This document shows, piece by piece, positions 27,331 to 36,222 of a DNA stretch of 64,000 bases. Source of the DNA: Cupriavidus lacunae (lineage in GTDB: Bacteria; Pseudomonadota; Gammaproteobacteria; Burkholderiales; Burkholderiaceae); contig NZ_QKWJ01000010.1 in NCBI RefSeq assembly GCF_003353055.1, positions 1-64,000 on the forward strand. The letters run 5' to 3'. The notes under the pieces were generated by a model that saw only the letters and a program-made list of their open reading frames with translations, made no database searches and was not told the origin of the DNA. The position numbers were made by a program, and so were the translations under genes. How positions within the stretch are numbered: the first letter of the stretch is position 1; each line of letters begins with the position of its first letter.

Positions 27331-27364
27331 GCAACCAGAAGCAACCAGAAGCAACCAGAAGCAA
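27331..27364 (+). repeat. 10-bp tandem repeat (GCAACCAGAA, 3.4 copies)
   Basis: Three perfect copies of GCAACCAGAA (27331–27360) followed by GCAA lie in the 93-bp space just upstream of the amidohydrolase ribosome site. Copy number could vary by slippage and alter the leader length. Confidence 0.8.
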
Positions 27365-27382
27365 GACCACAGGAGACACCTC

Positions 27383-28750
27383 ATGAAACGCACTCTTATC
27401 CGCAACGCCAGCGTCATCAACGTCGACCCGGCAATCGGCAACCTCGACAAGGGCGACGTGCTGATCGAAGGCACCAGGATCGCCGCGGTCGGCATCGGCC
27501 TGCAGGCAGACGATGCCGAGATCATCGACGGCACCGGCACCATCGTGATGCCGGGCATGGTCGATACCCATCGCCACGTGTGGCAGACCACGCTGCGCAA
27601 CATCGCCGCCGACTGGACCCTGGACCAGTACTTTGCCGGCGTGCGCGGCCAGCTTGGCGAGCACTTCCGCGCCGGCGACATCTACACCGCCAACCTGGCG
27701 GGCGCCTGCGAGGCCCTCAACGCCGGCATCACCACCGTGCTCGACTGGTCGCACAACATGAACACGCCCGCGCATACCGATGGCGCGGTGCAGGGCCTGC
27801 GCGACTTGGGCGGGCGCTTCGTGATGTGCTACGGCAATTCCAACGCCGAATGGCTGCCGGTCAGCGACCTGCCGACCTCGCGCGATGCCTACCGCGTCAA
27901 GAAGGAGCATTTCTCGCGCACCGATGACCTGGTGCAGATGGGCATGGCCTTGCGCGGCCCCCAGTACGCCAGCGAGAAAGTGACCATCGACGACTGGGCC
28001 CTGGCGCGCGACCTCGGCGCGCTGATCTCCGTGCACGTCGGCGACGGCGCCTGGGGCAAGAACCGGCCCGTGGCCTGGCTGGCCGAAAACGGATTGCTGG
28101 GCGAGGACGTCGTCTGCGTGCATTGCAACTCGCTCGCCGACGATGAGTTCCGCATCATGGCCGACCACGGCGCGTGGGGCTCGATGACGCCCGACATCGA
28201 ACTGCAGATGGGCCACGGCTGGCCCGCCACGCGCCGCCTGCTCGACGTCGGCCTGGCGCCCACGCTGGGCGTGGACATCGTCACGTCCAACAGCGGCCAC
28301 CTGTTCCAGGTCATGCGCACCGTGCTGCTGGTCGAACGCGCCTGGGCGCACCATCACGCCGACCAGGCCGGCGAGACCGTGCAGCGCCTGCCGATCGACA
28401 CGGCCGACGTGCTGGCCTTTGCCACCATCAACGGCGCGCGTGCGCTGGGCCTGGCCGACCGCATCGGCTCGCTGACGCCGGGCAAGGACGCCGACATCGC
28501 CATGCTGCGCGCCGACAACCTGGAAATGGCGCCGCTCAACAACGCCGTCGGCGCGGTGGTGCTGGCCGGCCATCCGGGACTGGTGGATTCGGTGTGGGTG
28601 GCCGGCAAGGCCGTCAAGCGCCACGGCAAGCTGGTGAACGTCGACGTGGCGCGGCTGATCGGCGACCTGGAGCGCTCGCGCGATCATGTGCTGGCCCAGG
28701 CCGGCGTGGCGCCCGGCGAGCGTTTCCTGCCGGCGCCCTACGCTCACTGA
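27383..28750 (+). CDS. Metal-dependent amidohydrolase (ATZ/TRZ, cytosine-deaminase-like)
   Basis: A 455-residue amidohydrolase. Metal ligands are visible as DTHRHVW (HxH), SVHVGDG, VVCVHCNSL and the Asp of LGVDIVTSN, in the order of subtype III enzymes such as hydroxyatrazine hydrolases, guanine and cytosine deaminases. It removes an amine, amide or halide from a heterocycle; the substrate is unknown. The N-terminal strand VINVDPAIGNLDKGDVLIEG and C-terminal GSLTPGKDADIAMLRAD form the small composite beta domain. The ribosome site is AGGAGA. It is 25 bp upstream of an intradiol dioxygenase, so the two probably act in one pathway. Confidence 0.88.
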   Translation: MKRTLIRNASVINVDPAIGNLDKGDVLIEGTRIAAVGIGLQADDAEIIDGTGTIVMPGMVDTHRHVWQTTLRNIAADWTLDQYFAGVRGQLGEHFRAGDIYTANLAGACEALNAGITTVLDWSHNMNTPAHTDGAVQGLRDLGGRFVMCYGNSNAEWLPVSDLPTSRDAYRVKKEHFSRTDDLVQMGMALRGPQYASEKVTIDDWALARDLGALISVHVGDGAWGKNRPVAWLAENGLLGEDVVCVHCNSLADDEFRIMADHGAWGSMTPDIELQMGHGWPATRRLLDVGLAPTLGVDIVTSNSGHLFQVMRTVLLVERAWAHHHADQAGETVQRLPIDTADVLAFATINGARALGLADRIGSLTPGKDADIAMLRADNLEMAPLNNAVGAVVLAGHPGLVDSVWVAGKAVKRHGKLVNVDVARLIGDLERSRDHVLAQAGVAPGERFLPAPYAH

Positions 28751-28775
28751 AACGAACCGAGCCAAGGACACCACC

Positions 28776-29651
28776 ATGCAAAACATGACTGAAGCCCAAC
28801 TGACCGACGTCGTCCTGCAGCGTTACCAGGACACCCCCGATCCGCGCCTGCGCGAGATCCTGCAATCGCTGATCCGGCACCTGCACGCCTTTGTGCGCGA
28901 CGTGAAGCTGACCGAGGACGAGTGGCTGCGCGGCATCCTCTACCTGACCTCGGTCGGCCAGATCTCGGATGACAAGCGCCAGGAGATGATCCTGCTCTCC
29001 GACAACCTCGGCATCTCGATGCTGGTCAATATGGTCAGCGCGCGCGTGGCGCATGCCGCGACGGAATCGACCGTGGTCGGGCCGTTCTACGTGCCGGGCT
29101 CGCCGGAGCGCCAGTGGGGGGAATCGATCCAGCAGATGCCGTGCGACGACCCGCCGCTGTTCGTGACCGGGCGCGTGCTTGACCTCGATGGCGCGCCGGT
29201 GGCCGGCGCGCAGATCGAGCTGTGGCAGACCAACTCCAACGGCATGTACGACATCCAGGACCCCGAGCAGCCCGAGCACAACCTGCGCGGCTGGTACCGC
29301 GTCAACGATGCCGGCGAATTCCTGGTGCAGACCGTGCGCCCGGTGCGCTACCCCATCCCCACCGACGGGCCGGTCGGCGAGCTCCTGCAAGCCACCAAGC
29401 GCCATCCGTGGCGCCCTGCCCACCTGCACGTCAAGATCACCGCGCCGGGCTGCAAACCGCTGGTGACGCATATCTTCGATGCCGAGGACCCCTACCTCGA
29501 TTCCGACGTGGTGTTCGCCGTGAAGCAGTCGCTGGTGCGCCGGTTCGAGCCGGTCGCGGCTGGTGAACGCCGCCGCGAATATGGCATCGGCGGTCCCTGC
29601 CTGGAGCTGCGCTACGACTTCACGATCGAGCGCGTGACGCCGGCGGGCTAA
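28776..29651 (+). CDS. Intradiol ring-cleavage dioxygenase (catechol/hydroxyquinol 1,2-dioxygenase)
   Basis: A 291-residue non-haem Fe(III) dioxygenase. The N-terminal helical linker domain (residues 1–100, used for dimerisation in catechol and hydroxyquinol dioxygenases) precedes the catalytic beta domain. Likely iron ligands are the Tyr of NGMYD, the Tyr of RYPIP and the two His of RPAHLHVKI. ESTVVGPFYVPGSPE is close to the hydroxyquinol 1,2-dioxygenase branch, so 1,2,4-trihydroxybenzene is the best guess for substrate. It opens the ring between the two hydroxyls to a (hydroxy)muconate. It is cotranscribed with the upstream amidohydrolase. No muconate or maleylacetate enzyme follows; a porin does. 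Confidence 0.9.
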   Translation: MQNMTEAQLTDVVLQRYQDTPDPRLREILQSLIRHLHAFVRDVKLTEDEWLRGILYLTSVGQISDDKRQEMILLSDNLGISMLVNMVSARVAHAATESTVVGPFYVPGSPERQWGESIQQMPCDDPPLFVTGRVLDLDGAPVAGAQIELWQTNSNGMYDIQDPEQPEHNLRGWYRVNDAGEFLVQTVRPVRYPIPTDGPVGELLQATKRHPWRPAHLHVKITAPGCKPLVTHIFDAEDPYLDSDVVFAVKQSLVRRFEPVAAGERRREYGIGGPCLELRYDFTIERVTPAG

Positions 29652-29895
29652 GCCCCTCCACTACCCGGTCGCGCCGCGGCGCAACCGGGCCCCTCGCGCA
29701 AGCTGCGAGCCCTGAGCCACCCGCGCGGTGTGGCAGGGGCCCGTCTTGCCGCTCGCGCCGCCAAGCCTGCCTGGCCTGCCTGGCCTGCCCGCGTTCGCCC
29801 CGTGCGCGCGCGGCGGGGAGCGTTTTGCCTGTCGCAAGCCTGGCTGCACGCAGCGGTACCCGATACCTGAGTCTTCCTATTGCACGGAGCCAGAG
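29652..29895 (+). other. Intergenic region before the second porin
   Basis: A 244-bp GC-rich spacer without a plausible gene. It contains a 9-bp tandem repeat CCTGCCTGG (29766–29790, 2.7 copies) and an inverted GC-rich stretch near 29670–29690. No clear promoter hexamers were found although the porin probably has its own promoter here. Confidence 0.5.
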
Positions 29896-31008
29896 ATGTT
29901 TTCGAACAATGCAGCATCCATCATCCATCCACGTCGAGCCGTGCCCTGCTTCCGCCCGGCCTGCGTCGCCGCCACCCTGTTCATGGCGACGGGCGCCTGG
30001 GCACAGAGCAGCGTCACGCTCTACGGCCGTGTCGTCGGCGGCATCGACTACGTCAGCAAGGTCGCCACCGCCAACGGCGGCAGCGCCGGCGTGTTCCGCA
30101 ACGGCGGCCAGTGGGGCGTGAGCTGGTGGGGCCTGCGGGTCCAGGAAGACCTGGGACAGGGCCTGAGCGCCGTCGCCAACCTGGAAAGCATGTTCACCGC
30201 CGAAAACGGCCGCACGGTGGGCGACAGCCTGTTCAACCGCTACGCCGTCGTCGGCCTGTCCAGCCGCGACTACGGCACGCTGTGGCTGGGCCGCGCCATG
30301 GCCCTGACCGACGGCGAGCTATGGGAAGTCGACCCGTTCGCAATGCAGTTCACCAGCCTTGGCACGCTCGCCTACGGCCGCAACTGGGGACCGCGCGACC
30401 ACGCCATTACCTATAACTCGCCGGTATGGAACGGCTTCTCGTTCCGCGCCCAGGGCGGTCCCGGCGGCGTGCCCGGCAGCATTACCGCGGGGCGCCAGCT
30501 CAGCGGCAGCGTCAGCTACAAGAACGGCCCGGTCCTGCTCAAGGGCGTCTACGAAGAAATCCGCGACAACAGCGGCAACTTCACCAACCTGTACGCGACC
30601 TCGCGCGAGTATGCGCTGGGCGGTGCCTATCAGGCCGGCAGCGTCAAGCTGTTCGCCGGCTACAGCCTGATCCGCTCCGGCGGCGCCACCGTTGCCGACA
30701 CCAACAACCCCACCGCCTCCAACCAGCACCAGCTGTACTGGCTGGGCGCCAACTGGGCCGCCACGCCGGCCCTCACCCTGCTGGCCGGCGGCTATCACGC
30801 GCGCCTGAACCGCGATGGCGGCAATGCCACCCTCCTGGCGCTTGGCGCCAATTACGCGTTATCCAAGCGAACGCTGCTCTATGCGACCGTGGGCACGGTC
30901 GTCAATCGCGGCAATGCGGCGTTTTCGGTGGAGGTCACGCCGGATACCAAGCCGCTGGCCGGGGTCACGCAGCAAGGGGTGTATACCGGCATCGTGCACT
31001 CGTTCTAG
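29896..31008 (+). CDS. Trimeric outer-membrane porin (Burkholderiales type)
   Basis: A 370-residue porin with an extended signal peptide (an n-region rich in Arg and Pro, h-region AATLFMATGAWA) and mature start QSSVTLYGRVVGGIDY. It has the family's WWGLRVQEDLG turn, alternating strands and a final GIVHSF with terminal Phe. It differs strongly from the porin at 23029 in loops and is not a recent duplicate. Its place directly after the ring-cleavage genes suggests uptake of the aromatic substrate, by analogy with other catabolic clusters that end in porins (inference). It is convergent with pyruvate carboxylase (46 bp). Confidence 0.9.
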   Translation: MFSNNAASIIHPRRAVPCFRPACVAATLFMATGAWAQSSVTLYGRVVGGIDYVSKVATANGGSAGVFRNGGQWGVSWWGLRVQEDLGQGLSAVANLESMFTAENGRTVGDSLFNRYAVVGLSSRDYGTLWLGRAMALTDGELWEVDPFAMQFTSLGTLAYGRNWGPRDHAITYNSPVWNGFSFRAQGGPGGVPGSITAGRQLSGSVSYKNGPVLLKGVYEEIRDNSGNFTNLYATSREYALGGAYQAGSVKLFAGYSLIRSGGATVADTNNPTASNQHQLYWLGANWAATPALTLLAGGYHARLNRDGGNATLLALGANYALSKRTLLYATVGTVVNRGNAAFSVEVTPDTKPLAGVTQQGVYTGIVHSF

Positions 31009-31054
31009 GGAGCGAGGGCGCGGCGGGCACCGGCAGACAAGACCTTCGCCAGCG

Positions 31055-34000
31055 TCAACCCACGTCCTTCAGCTCGATCAACAGATCCTTCGCCGCCACG
31101 CGATCCCCTTGTTTAACATGCACCGCCGCAATCTCGCAGTCCCGCTCCGCCGCGATATGGGTCTCCATCTTCATCGCCTCCAGCGCAAGCAGCGTCGTGC
31201 CCACGGCCACGCGCTGCCCCGGCTGCACCGCCACCGTGACGATCGAGCCAGGCATGGGCGCGGCGACATGCAGCGGGTTGTCGGGCTCGGCAACCGGACG
31301 GCTGTGGCGCGCCGCCGCCGCTTGCGTGGTGCTGCGCTGCTCGACCAGCGTGGTGCGCGACTGCCCGTTCAGCTCGAACTGGACCTTGATCAGACCCTCT
31401 TCGGCATCGGGGTGCGTGCCTTGCAGCGAGACCAGCAGGGTCTTGCCGGCGGCGATGTCGATGGCCACTTCTTCCTGCGGCTGCAGGCCGTACAGGTATG
31501 CCGGCGTGGGTACCACCGAGGTGTCGCTGTAGTTGCGCACATGCGCGTGGTACTCGCCGGCCTGCTTCGGGTACATCAGGTACGAAGCCAGCTGGCGGTC
31601 GTCGAGCGGCTGCTCGCACGTTGCTTCGCCCGCGGCGCGCGCCGCGTCGAGGTCGACCGCCGGGATCTGGTCGCCGGGCCGGTACGGCGCGGGCGGCTCG
31701 CCGCGCAGCACCTTGCGCGACAGCTCCGCGGGGAAGCCGTCGGGCGGAAAGCCCAGTTCGCCCTTGAACAACGACACCACCGATTCAGGGAAGGCGGTTT
31801 CCTTGGCGGGATCGCACACGTCGGCGGCGCTCAGGTCGTTGGCCACCATCATCAGTGCCAGGTCGCCGACCACCTTGGACGTCGGCGTCACCTTGACGAT
31901 GTCGCCGAACATCTGGTTGACCTCGGCGTAGGCGCGCGACACCTCGGTCCAGCGGTGCTCGATGCCGAGCGAGCGCGCCTGCTCGCGCAGGTTGGTGTAC
32001 TGGCCGCCGGGCATCTCGTGGCGGTACACGTCGGCGGTACCGGCGCGGATTTCGGATTCGAACGGTGCGTAGTAGCGGCGCACCCCTTCCCAGTACATCG
32101 ACGCTTCGTGCAGACGCTCCAGGCTGAGGCCGGGATCGCGCTCGCTGCCGGCCAGGGCCGCGGCGATGCTCGACAGGTTGGGTTGCGAGGTCAGCCCGCT
32201 CATGGCATCGAGCGCGCCGTCGACCGCATCGCAGCCGGCCTCGATCGCGGCCAGTGCCGAAGCAGCCGAGATGCCGCTGGTGTCGTGGGTATGGAAATGC
32301 ACCGGCAGCCCGGTCTCTTCCTTGAGCGCCTTGACCAGCGCCGCGGCCGCCTGCGGGCGGCAGATGCCCGCCATGTCCTTGATGCCCAGCACATGCACAC
32401 CGGCCTGCTGCAGCTCGCGGGCGATGCCGACGTAGTACTTCAGGTCGTACTTGGCGCGCGACTTGTCGAACAGGTCGCCGGTGTAGCAGATCGCGCCTTC
32501 GCACAGCGCGCCGCTTTCGCCGACGGCATCGATCGCGACACGCATGTTGCGCACCCAGTTCAGCGAATCGAACACGCGGAACACATCCACGCCGGCGCTG
32601 GCGGCCTGGCGCACGAAGAAGCGCACCACGTTGTCCGCGTAGTTGGTGTAGCCGACGGCGTTGGAGCCGCGCAGCAGCATCTGGAACAGCACGTTGGGCA
32701 CGCGCTCGCGCAGTTGCTCAAGGCGCTGCCACGGGTCTTCCTTGAGGAAGCGCAGCGCCACGTCGAAGGTGGCGCCGCCCCAGCACTCCAGCGAGAACAG
32801 TTGCGACAGTTCGCGCGCATAGAACGGCGCGATCGGCAGCATGTCGGCGGTGCGCATGCGCGTGGCGAACAGCGACTGGTGCGCGTCGCGCATGGTGGTG
32901 TCGGTCAGCAGCACCTGCTTCTGCTCGAGCATCCAGCGCGAGAACTTCTCCGCGCCCAGCTCGCGCAGCCGGTCGCGCGTACCGTAGGGCAGCGCAGCGC
33001 TGGTGTCGAAGGCGGGCAGAACCGGTGCGGGCAGCGGCAGCGATGGCAGCGCACGGCCGCTCATCTCCGGGTGCCCGTTGACGCTGACTTCGCCCAGGTA
33101 ACGCAGCAGCTTGGTGGCGCGGTCCAGGCGCTTGGTGAACGCCAGCAGTTCCGGCGTCAGGTCGATAAAGCGCGTGGTGACGTCGCCGGACTTGAACGCG
33201 GGATGGTTGATGACGTTCTCGAGGAACTGCAGGTTGGACGCGACGCCGCGGATGCGGAACTCGCGCAGCGCACGGTCCATGCGCCGGATCGATTCGGGGG
33301 CGGTCGGCGCCCAGGTGGTGACCTTGACCAGCAGCGAATCGTAGTACGGCGTGATCACCGCGCCGCCATAGGCGGTGCCGGCATCCAGGCGCACGCCGAA
33401 GCCGGCCGCGCTGCGGTAGGCGGTGAGGCGGCCATAGTCCGGCAGGAAGCCGTTTTCCGGGTCCTCGGTGGTGATCCGGCATTGCAGCGCATGACCGTTC
33501 AGCGAAATCGCTTCCTGCACCGGCACGCCCGCAGCGCGCACGATGATCTCGCCGTTTTCATTACGCGTGTTCTCGGTCATGCCGATATGGCCGCCTTCCG
33601 TCACGCGGATCTGCGCCTTGACGATATCGATCCCGGTGACCATCTCCGTCACCGTGTGCTCGACCTGGATGCGCGGATTGACTTCGATGAAGTAGAACTG
33701 GCCGGAGTCGGCATCCATCAGGAATTCGACCGTGCCGGCATGCGTGTAGCCGACCGCGCGCATCAGCCGCAAGGCCGATTCGCACAGCGCGGCCCGGCCG
33801 GCAGCGTCGAGGTACGGCGCCGGCGCGCGCTCGACCACTTTCTGGTTGCGCCGCTGCACGGTACAGTCGCGCTCATAGAGATGCACGAGGTTGCCGTGCG
33901 TGTCGCCGAGCACCTGCACTTCGACGTGGCGCGCGTTACGCACCAGCTTTTCGACATACACCTCGTCGTTGCCGAACGCGGCCAGCGCCTCGCGCCGCGC

Positions 34001-34564
34001 CGCGGCGAGCGCCCCCTCGAGATCCTGCTCGCTTTCCAGGACGCGCATGCCGCGTCCGCCGCCGCCCCAGCTTGCCTTGAGCATCAGCGGATAGCCGATG
34101 CCTGCGGCCAGGCGCTTGCACGTTTCCAGGTCAAGCGGCAGCGGATCGGTTGCCGGCATCACCGGCACGCCCGCCTCGATCGCCGCATTGCGCGCCGCCA
34201 CCTTGTTGCCAAGCTTGCGCATGACCTCGGGCGACGGGCCGATCCAGCGGATTCCCGCGTCGATCACGGCCTGCGCGAAGTCCGGGTTTTCCGAAAGAAA
34301 GCCATAGCCGGGGTGAATGGCGTCGACCTTCGCCTGCCTGGCAATGCGCAGGATGTCGTCGATGTCGAGGTAAGCCGCCAGCGGCTTCTTGCCTTCGCCG
34401 ACCAGGTAGCTCTCATCGGACTTGAAGCGATGCAGCGCGAGGCGGTCTTCCTTCGAATAGATCGCGACCGTGCGCACGTTCATCTCGGCGGCCGCGCGCA
34501 TCACGCGGATGGCGATCTCGGAACGGTTGGCAATCAGCAGGGAGCGGATAGGGGCGTAGTCCAT
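31055..34564 (-). CDS. pyc: Pyruvate carboxylase
   Basis: A 1169-residue single-chain pyruvate carboxylase making oxaloacetate from pyruvate, bicarbonate and ATP. Domains in order are biotin carboxylase (residues about 5–460; ATP-grasp loop KASWGGGGRGMR, EVNPRIQVEHTVTE), the carboxyltransferase TIM barrel (about 545–820; DTTMRDAHQSL and the metal-site HFHTHDTSG), the PC tetramerisation region, and a C-terminal biotinyl domain with LALEAMKMETHI, Lys near 1132 biotinylated. The start ATG at 34564 was preferred to an upstream one because MDYAPIRSLLIANRSEIAI is the family N-terminus. It is an anaplerotic enzyme supporting growth on C3 compounds and gluconeogenesis. Confidence 0.95.
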   Translation of the reverse strand: MDYAPIRSLLIANRSEIAIRVMRAAAEMNVRTVAIYSKEDRLALHRFKSDESYLVGEGKKPLAAYLDIDDILRIARQAKVDAIHPGYGFLSENPDFAQAVIDAGIRWIGPSPEVMRKLGNKVAARNAAIEAGVPVMPATDPLPLDLETCKRLAAGIGYPLMLKASWGGGGRGMRVLESEQDLEGALAAARREALAAFGNDEVYVEKLVRNARHVEVQVLGDTHGNLVHLYERDCTVQRRNQKVVERAPAPYLDAAGRAALCESALRLMRAVGYTHAGTVEFLMDADSGQFYFIEVNPRIQVEHTVTEMVTGIDIVKAQIRVTEGGHIGMTENTRNENGEIIVRAAGVPVQEAISLNGHALQCRITTEDPENGFLPDYGRLTAYRSAAGFGVRLDAGTAYGGAVITPYYDSLLVKVTTWAPTAPESIRRMDRALREFRIRGVASNLQFLENVINHPAFKSGDVTTRFIDLTPELLAFTKRLDRATKLLRYLGEVSVNGHPEMSGRALPSLPLPAPVLPAFDTSAALPYGTRDRLRELGAEKFSRWMLEQKQVLLTDTTMRDAHQSLFATRMRTADMLPIAPFYARELSQLFSLECWGGATFDVALRFLKEDPWQRLEQLRERVPNVLFQMLLRGSNAVGYTNYADNVVRFFVRQAASAGVDVFRVFDSLNWVRNMRVAIDAVGESGALCEGAICYTGDLFDKSRAKYDLKYYVGIARELQQAGVHVLGIKDMAGICRPQAAAALVKALKEETGLPVHFHTHDTSGISAASALAAIEAGCDAVDGALDAMSGLTSQPNLSSIAAALAGSERDPGLSLERLHEASMYWEGVRRYYAPFESEIRAGTADVYRHEMPGGQYTNLREQARSLGIEHRWTEVSRAYAEVNQMFGDIVKVTPTSKVVGDLALMMVANDLSAADVCDPAKETAFPESVVSLFKGELGFPPDGFPAELSRKVLRGEPPAPYRPGDQIPAVDLDAARAAGEATCEQPLDDRQLASYLMYPKQAGEYHAHVRNYSDTSVVPTPAYLYGLQPQEEVAIDIAAGKTLLVSLQGTHPDAEEGLIKVQFELNGQSRTTLVEQRSTTQAAAARHSRPVAEPDNPLHVAAPMPGSIVTVAVQPGQRVAVGTTLLALEAMKMETHIAAERDCEIAAVHVKQGDRVAAKDLLIELKDVG

Positions 34565-34702
34565 GGGGGTGTGAGGAAACGAACCTGCCGTGCGCAACCG
34601 CCACGGCAGGGTCAGGTGATCAGGAAGGCAGCACGGGCGCAAGGCTTGCCCGGGCGGCTAGTCGTAATGTGCAAATGCGGCGTGCGAATCCATCCAGTCA
34701 TC

Positions 34703-35002
34703 ATGCGCCGATGCAGCGGCCCACGCCCAGTTGGTTCGCTTTGGCGACTGCTTGTCACGATCGCCGTGCTCGTTTCGATTCTGGCCGGCACATGGCTGAT
34801 CGCCATCTCCGGCAAGCTCGCGGCTGTGCGCGCCGGCTCCGTTTCGTCCGTAGTACATCGCGGTGCATTCCTCTTCAAGGCCAAAGGCGCCTGCCCTCAA
34901 CGCAACACGATGGCCAGGGCGACGGCAGATTGCAGGCACGATGAAATCCGCGCCTATCCCGTCCGCAGGGCGCAAGAAACGGGCCACGCTGCATCCTTTT
35001 GA
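34703..35002 (+). CDS. Possible small membrane protein (uncertain)
   Basis: A 99-residue open frame starting at ATG 34703 in the 516-bp gap upstream of pyruvate carboxylase. It contains one clear transmembrane stretch (LLVTIAVLVSILAGTWLIAI) after a short Arg-rich N-terminus, then a polar tail. No good ribosome site is seen, and the frame is part of a very long open frame that runs antisense through pyc, so openness itself is no evidence. The hydrophobic segment is the only reason to list it. Confidence 0.3.
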   Translation: MRRCSGPRPVGSLWRLLVTIAVLVSILAGTWLIAISGKLAAVRAGSVSSVVHRGAFLFKAKGACPQRNTMARATADCRHDEIRAYPVRRAQETGHAASF

Positions 35003-35004
35003 TT

Positions 35005-35057
35005 TGAAAGGGATTTCAGAGTACGGAACACAAGATGAATTTCACAACTGAAATTCA
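35005..35057. repeat. AT-rich dyad cluster (TGAA-N-TTCA units)
   Basis: Two inverted repeats, both with 4-nt spacers: TGAAA-N4-TTTCA (35005–35018) and the 9-bp TGAATTTCA-N4-TGAAATTCA (35036–35057). Each arm of the second is itself a near-palindrome. They lie in a locally AT-rich stretch just past the 3' end of the FHA-cyclase gene and may be a protein-binding site or a weak terminator for it. Confidence 0.6.
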
Positions 35058-35080
35058 CCCTTTCAACTTAAGCATGCCGG

Positions 35081-36010
35081 CTACCGCGCCACACCAGTCC
35101 TGTCGACGCACAGCGCGAACTCGACGCACTCCGCGGTCGGCCCTGCCCACGGACCGAAGCCGATCCAGCCGTGCCCCCTGAGCGTGACTTCATCGCGCCG
35201 CAGGATGAACGGCTCGCTGCCGTCCATGCCGACATGGGTGCCGTTCGAGCTCCTGTCGATCAGCACATACCTGCCGGCGCGGGGCTCGGCCATGGCCTGG
35301 AAGCGGGATGCCCGCCGGTCCGACACGACAATCGTCATGCCGGCGTCGCGCCCGATGGTGACTGGCGCGGAGGCGGCGCTCATTTCCACCACGGTGTCCC
35401 GATAGCGGAGCGTGAGAAAGCTGGCGTTCAATAAGGGGGCGTTGAAACCCGCAATCAGGGTCAGGTCAGTGGCCTGCTGCCAGATCGCCTCGTACAGCTC
35501 GACCGGCTGCTCCCTGCCGCGCACCTGGATCGGGTACAGGTAGCGCGTCATCTGGCGCAACGGCGCGGGCAGGTCCGCCACTGCATCCTTGCTGGTGATG
35601 ATCTGTCCGCGCGAGGCAAGCTTGGACAGGCGGGCGGCAAGATTCACGGCATCGCCGAACACATCGCCCGATGCCTCGCACAGGATCGGGCCATGGTGGA
35701 ACCCGATATGGGCCGACATGGAAAAGCCGGCGACCGGCGGAAGTTCGGAAACGGCGACCTGCATGTCGAGTGCTGCCCGCAGCGCCTGTTCAGCGGAGGG
35801 GAACAGCACCATGACCTCGTCGCCAATGGTCTTGACGAGGCGGCCCTGTGTCGCCTCGGAACAGGATCGCATCGCACCGATGCAGCGGCCGATCGCGGCA
35901 AGGGCGGCGGCGTTGCCAGCCCGTTCATAGAGCCGGGTACTGCCGCTGACATCCGCAAACAGTACCGACCCCTCTGACGCTTCATGCAGCAATTCCCGGT
36001 CCATGTGCAT
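35081..36010 (-). CDS. Class III adenylate/guanylate cyclase with C-terminal FHA domain
   Basis: A 309-residue cytoplasmic protein. The cyclase homology domain covers about residues 10–175: FADVSGSTRLY with the first metal Asp, VKTIGDEVMVLF with a purine-contacting Lys and the second metal Asp, and GDVFGDAVNLAARL with the transition-state Asn and Arg. All key residues are therefore present. A forkhead-associated domain follows at about 220–300 (VTIGRD, then DRRASRFQA and DRSSNGTHV), a phosphothreonine-binding module. No transmembrane or receptor domain. It is divergent from a second cyclase at 36223, and its promoter must lie in the 212-bp gap. The ATG at 36010 or 36004 is the likely start. 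Confidence 0.88.
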   Translation of the reverse strand: MHMDRELLHEASEGSVLFADVSGSTRLYERAGNAAALAAIGRCIGAMRSCSEATQGRLVKTIGDEVMVLFPSAEQALRAALDMQVAVSELPPVAGFSMSAHIGFHHGPILCEASGDVFGDAVNLAARLSKLASRGQIITSKDAVADLPAPLRQMTRYLYPIQVRGREQPVELYEAIWQQATDLTLIAGFNAPLLNASFLTLRYRDTVVEMSAASAPVTIGRDAGMTIVVSDRRASRFQAMAEPRAGRYVLIDRSSNGTHVGMDGSEPFILRRDEVTLRGHGWIGFGPWAGPTAECVEFALCVDRTGVAR

Positions 36011-36222
36011 CCCGATCTGTCCGGCCAGCCAGCGCCGGGCGGCCCGGCAAGATGTGTGACCACATGCCCGGCGCCACGCCCCGCATGTAGGGAATTCTGG
36101 CACCGCCGATCCTGATGCTCAACATGAATCTGCCTGCTGCGCCGGGCGCCTTCCCGCCCATTGATACCCCGGTGCGGAAGGCGTCTAATCGTTCATACAA
36201 GGGCCGGATGCGAAGAGGCGAT

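Noticed and set aside
30815..35002. 1395-residue open frame antisense to pyruvate carboxylase
   Set aside because: Composition is that of reversed high-GC coding sequence. Only its last 99 codons, outside pyc, contain a membrane-like segment, and these are listed separately with low confidence.
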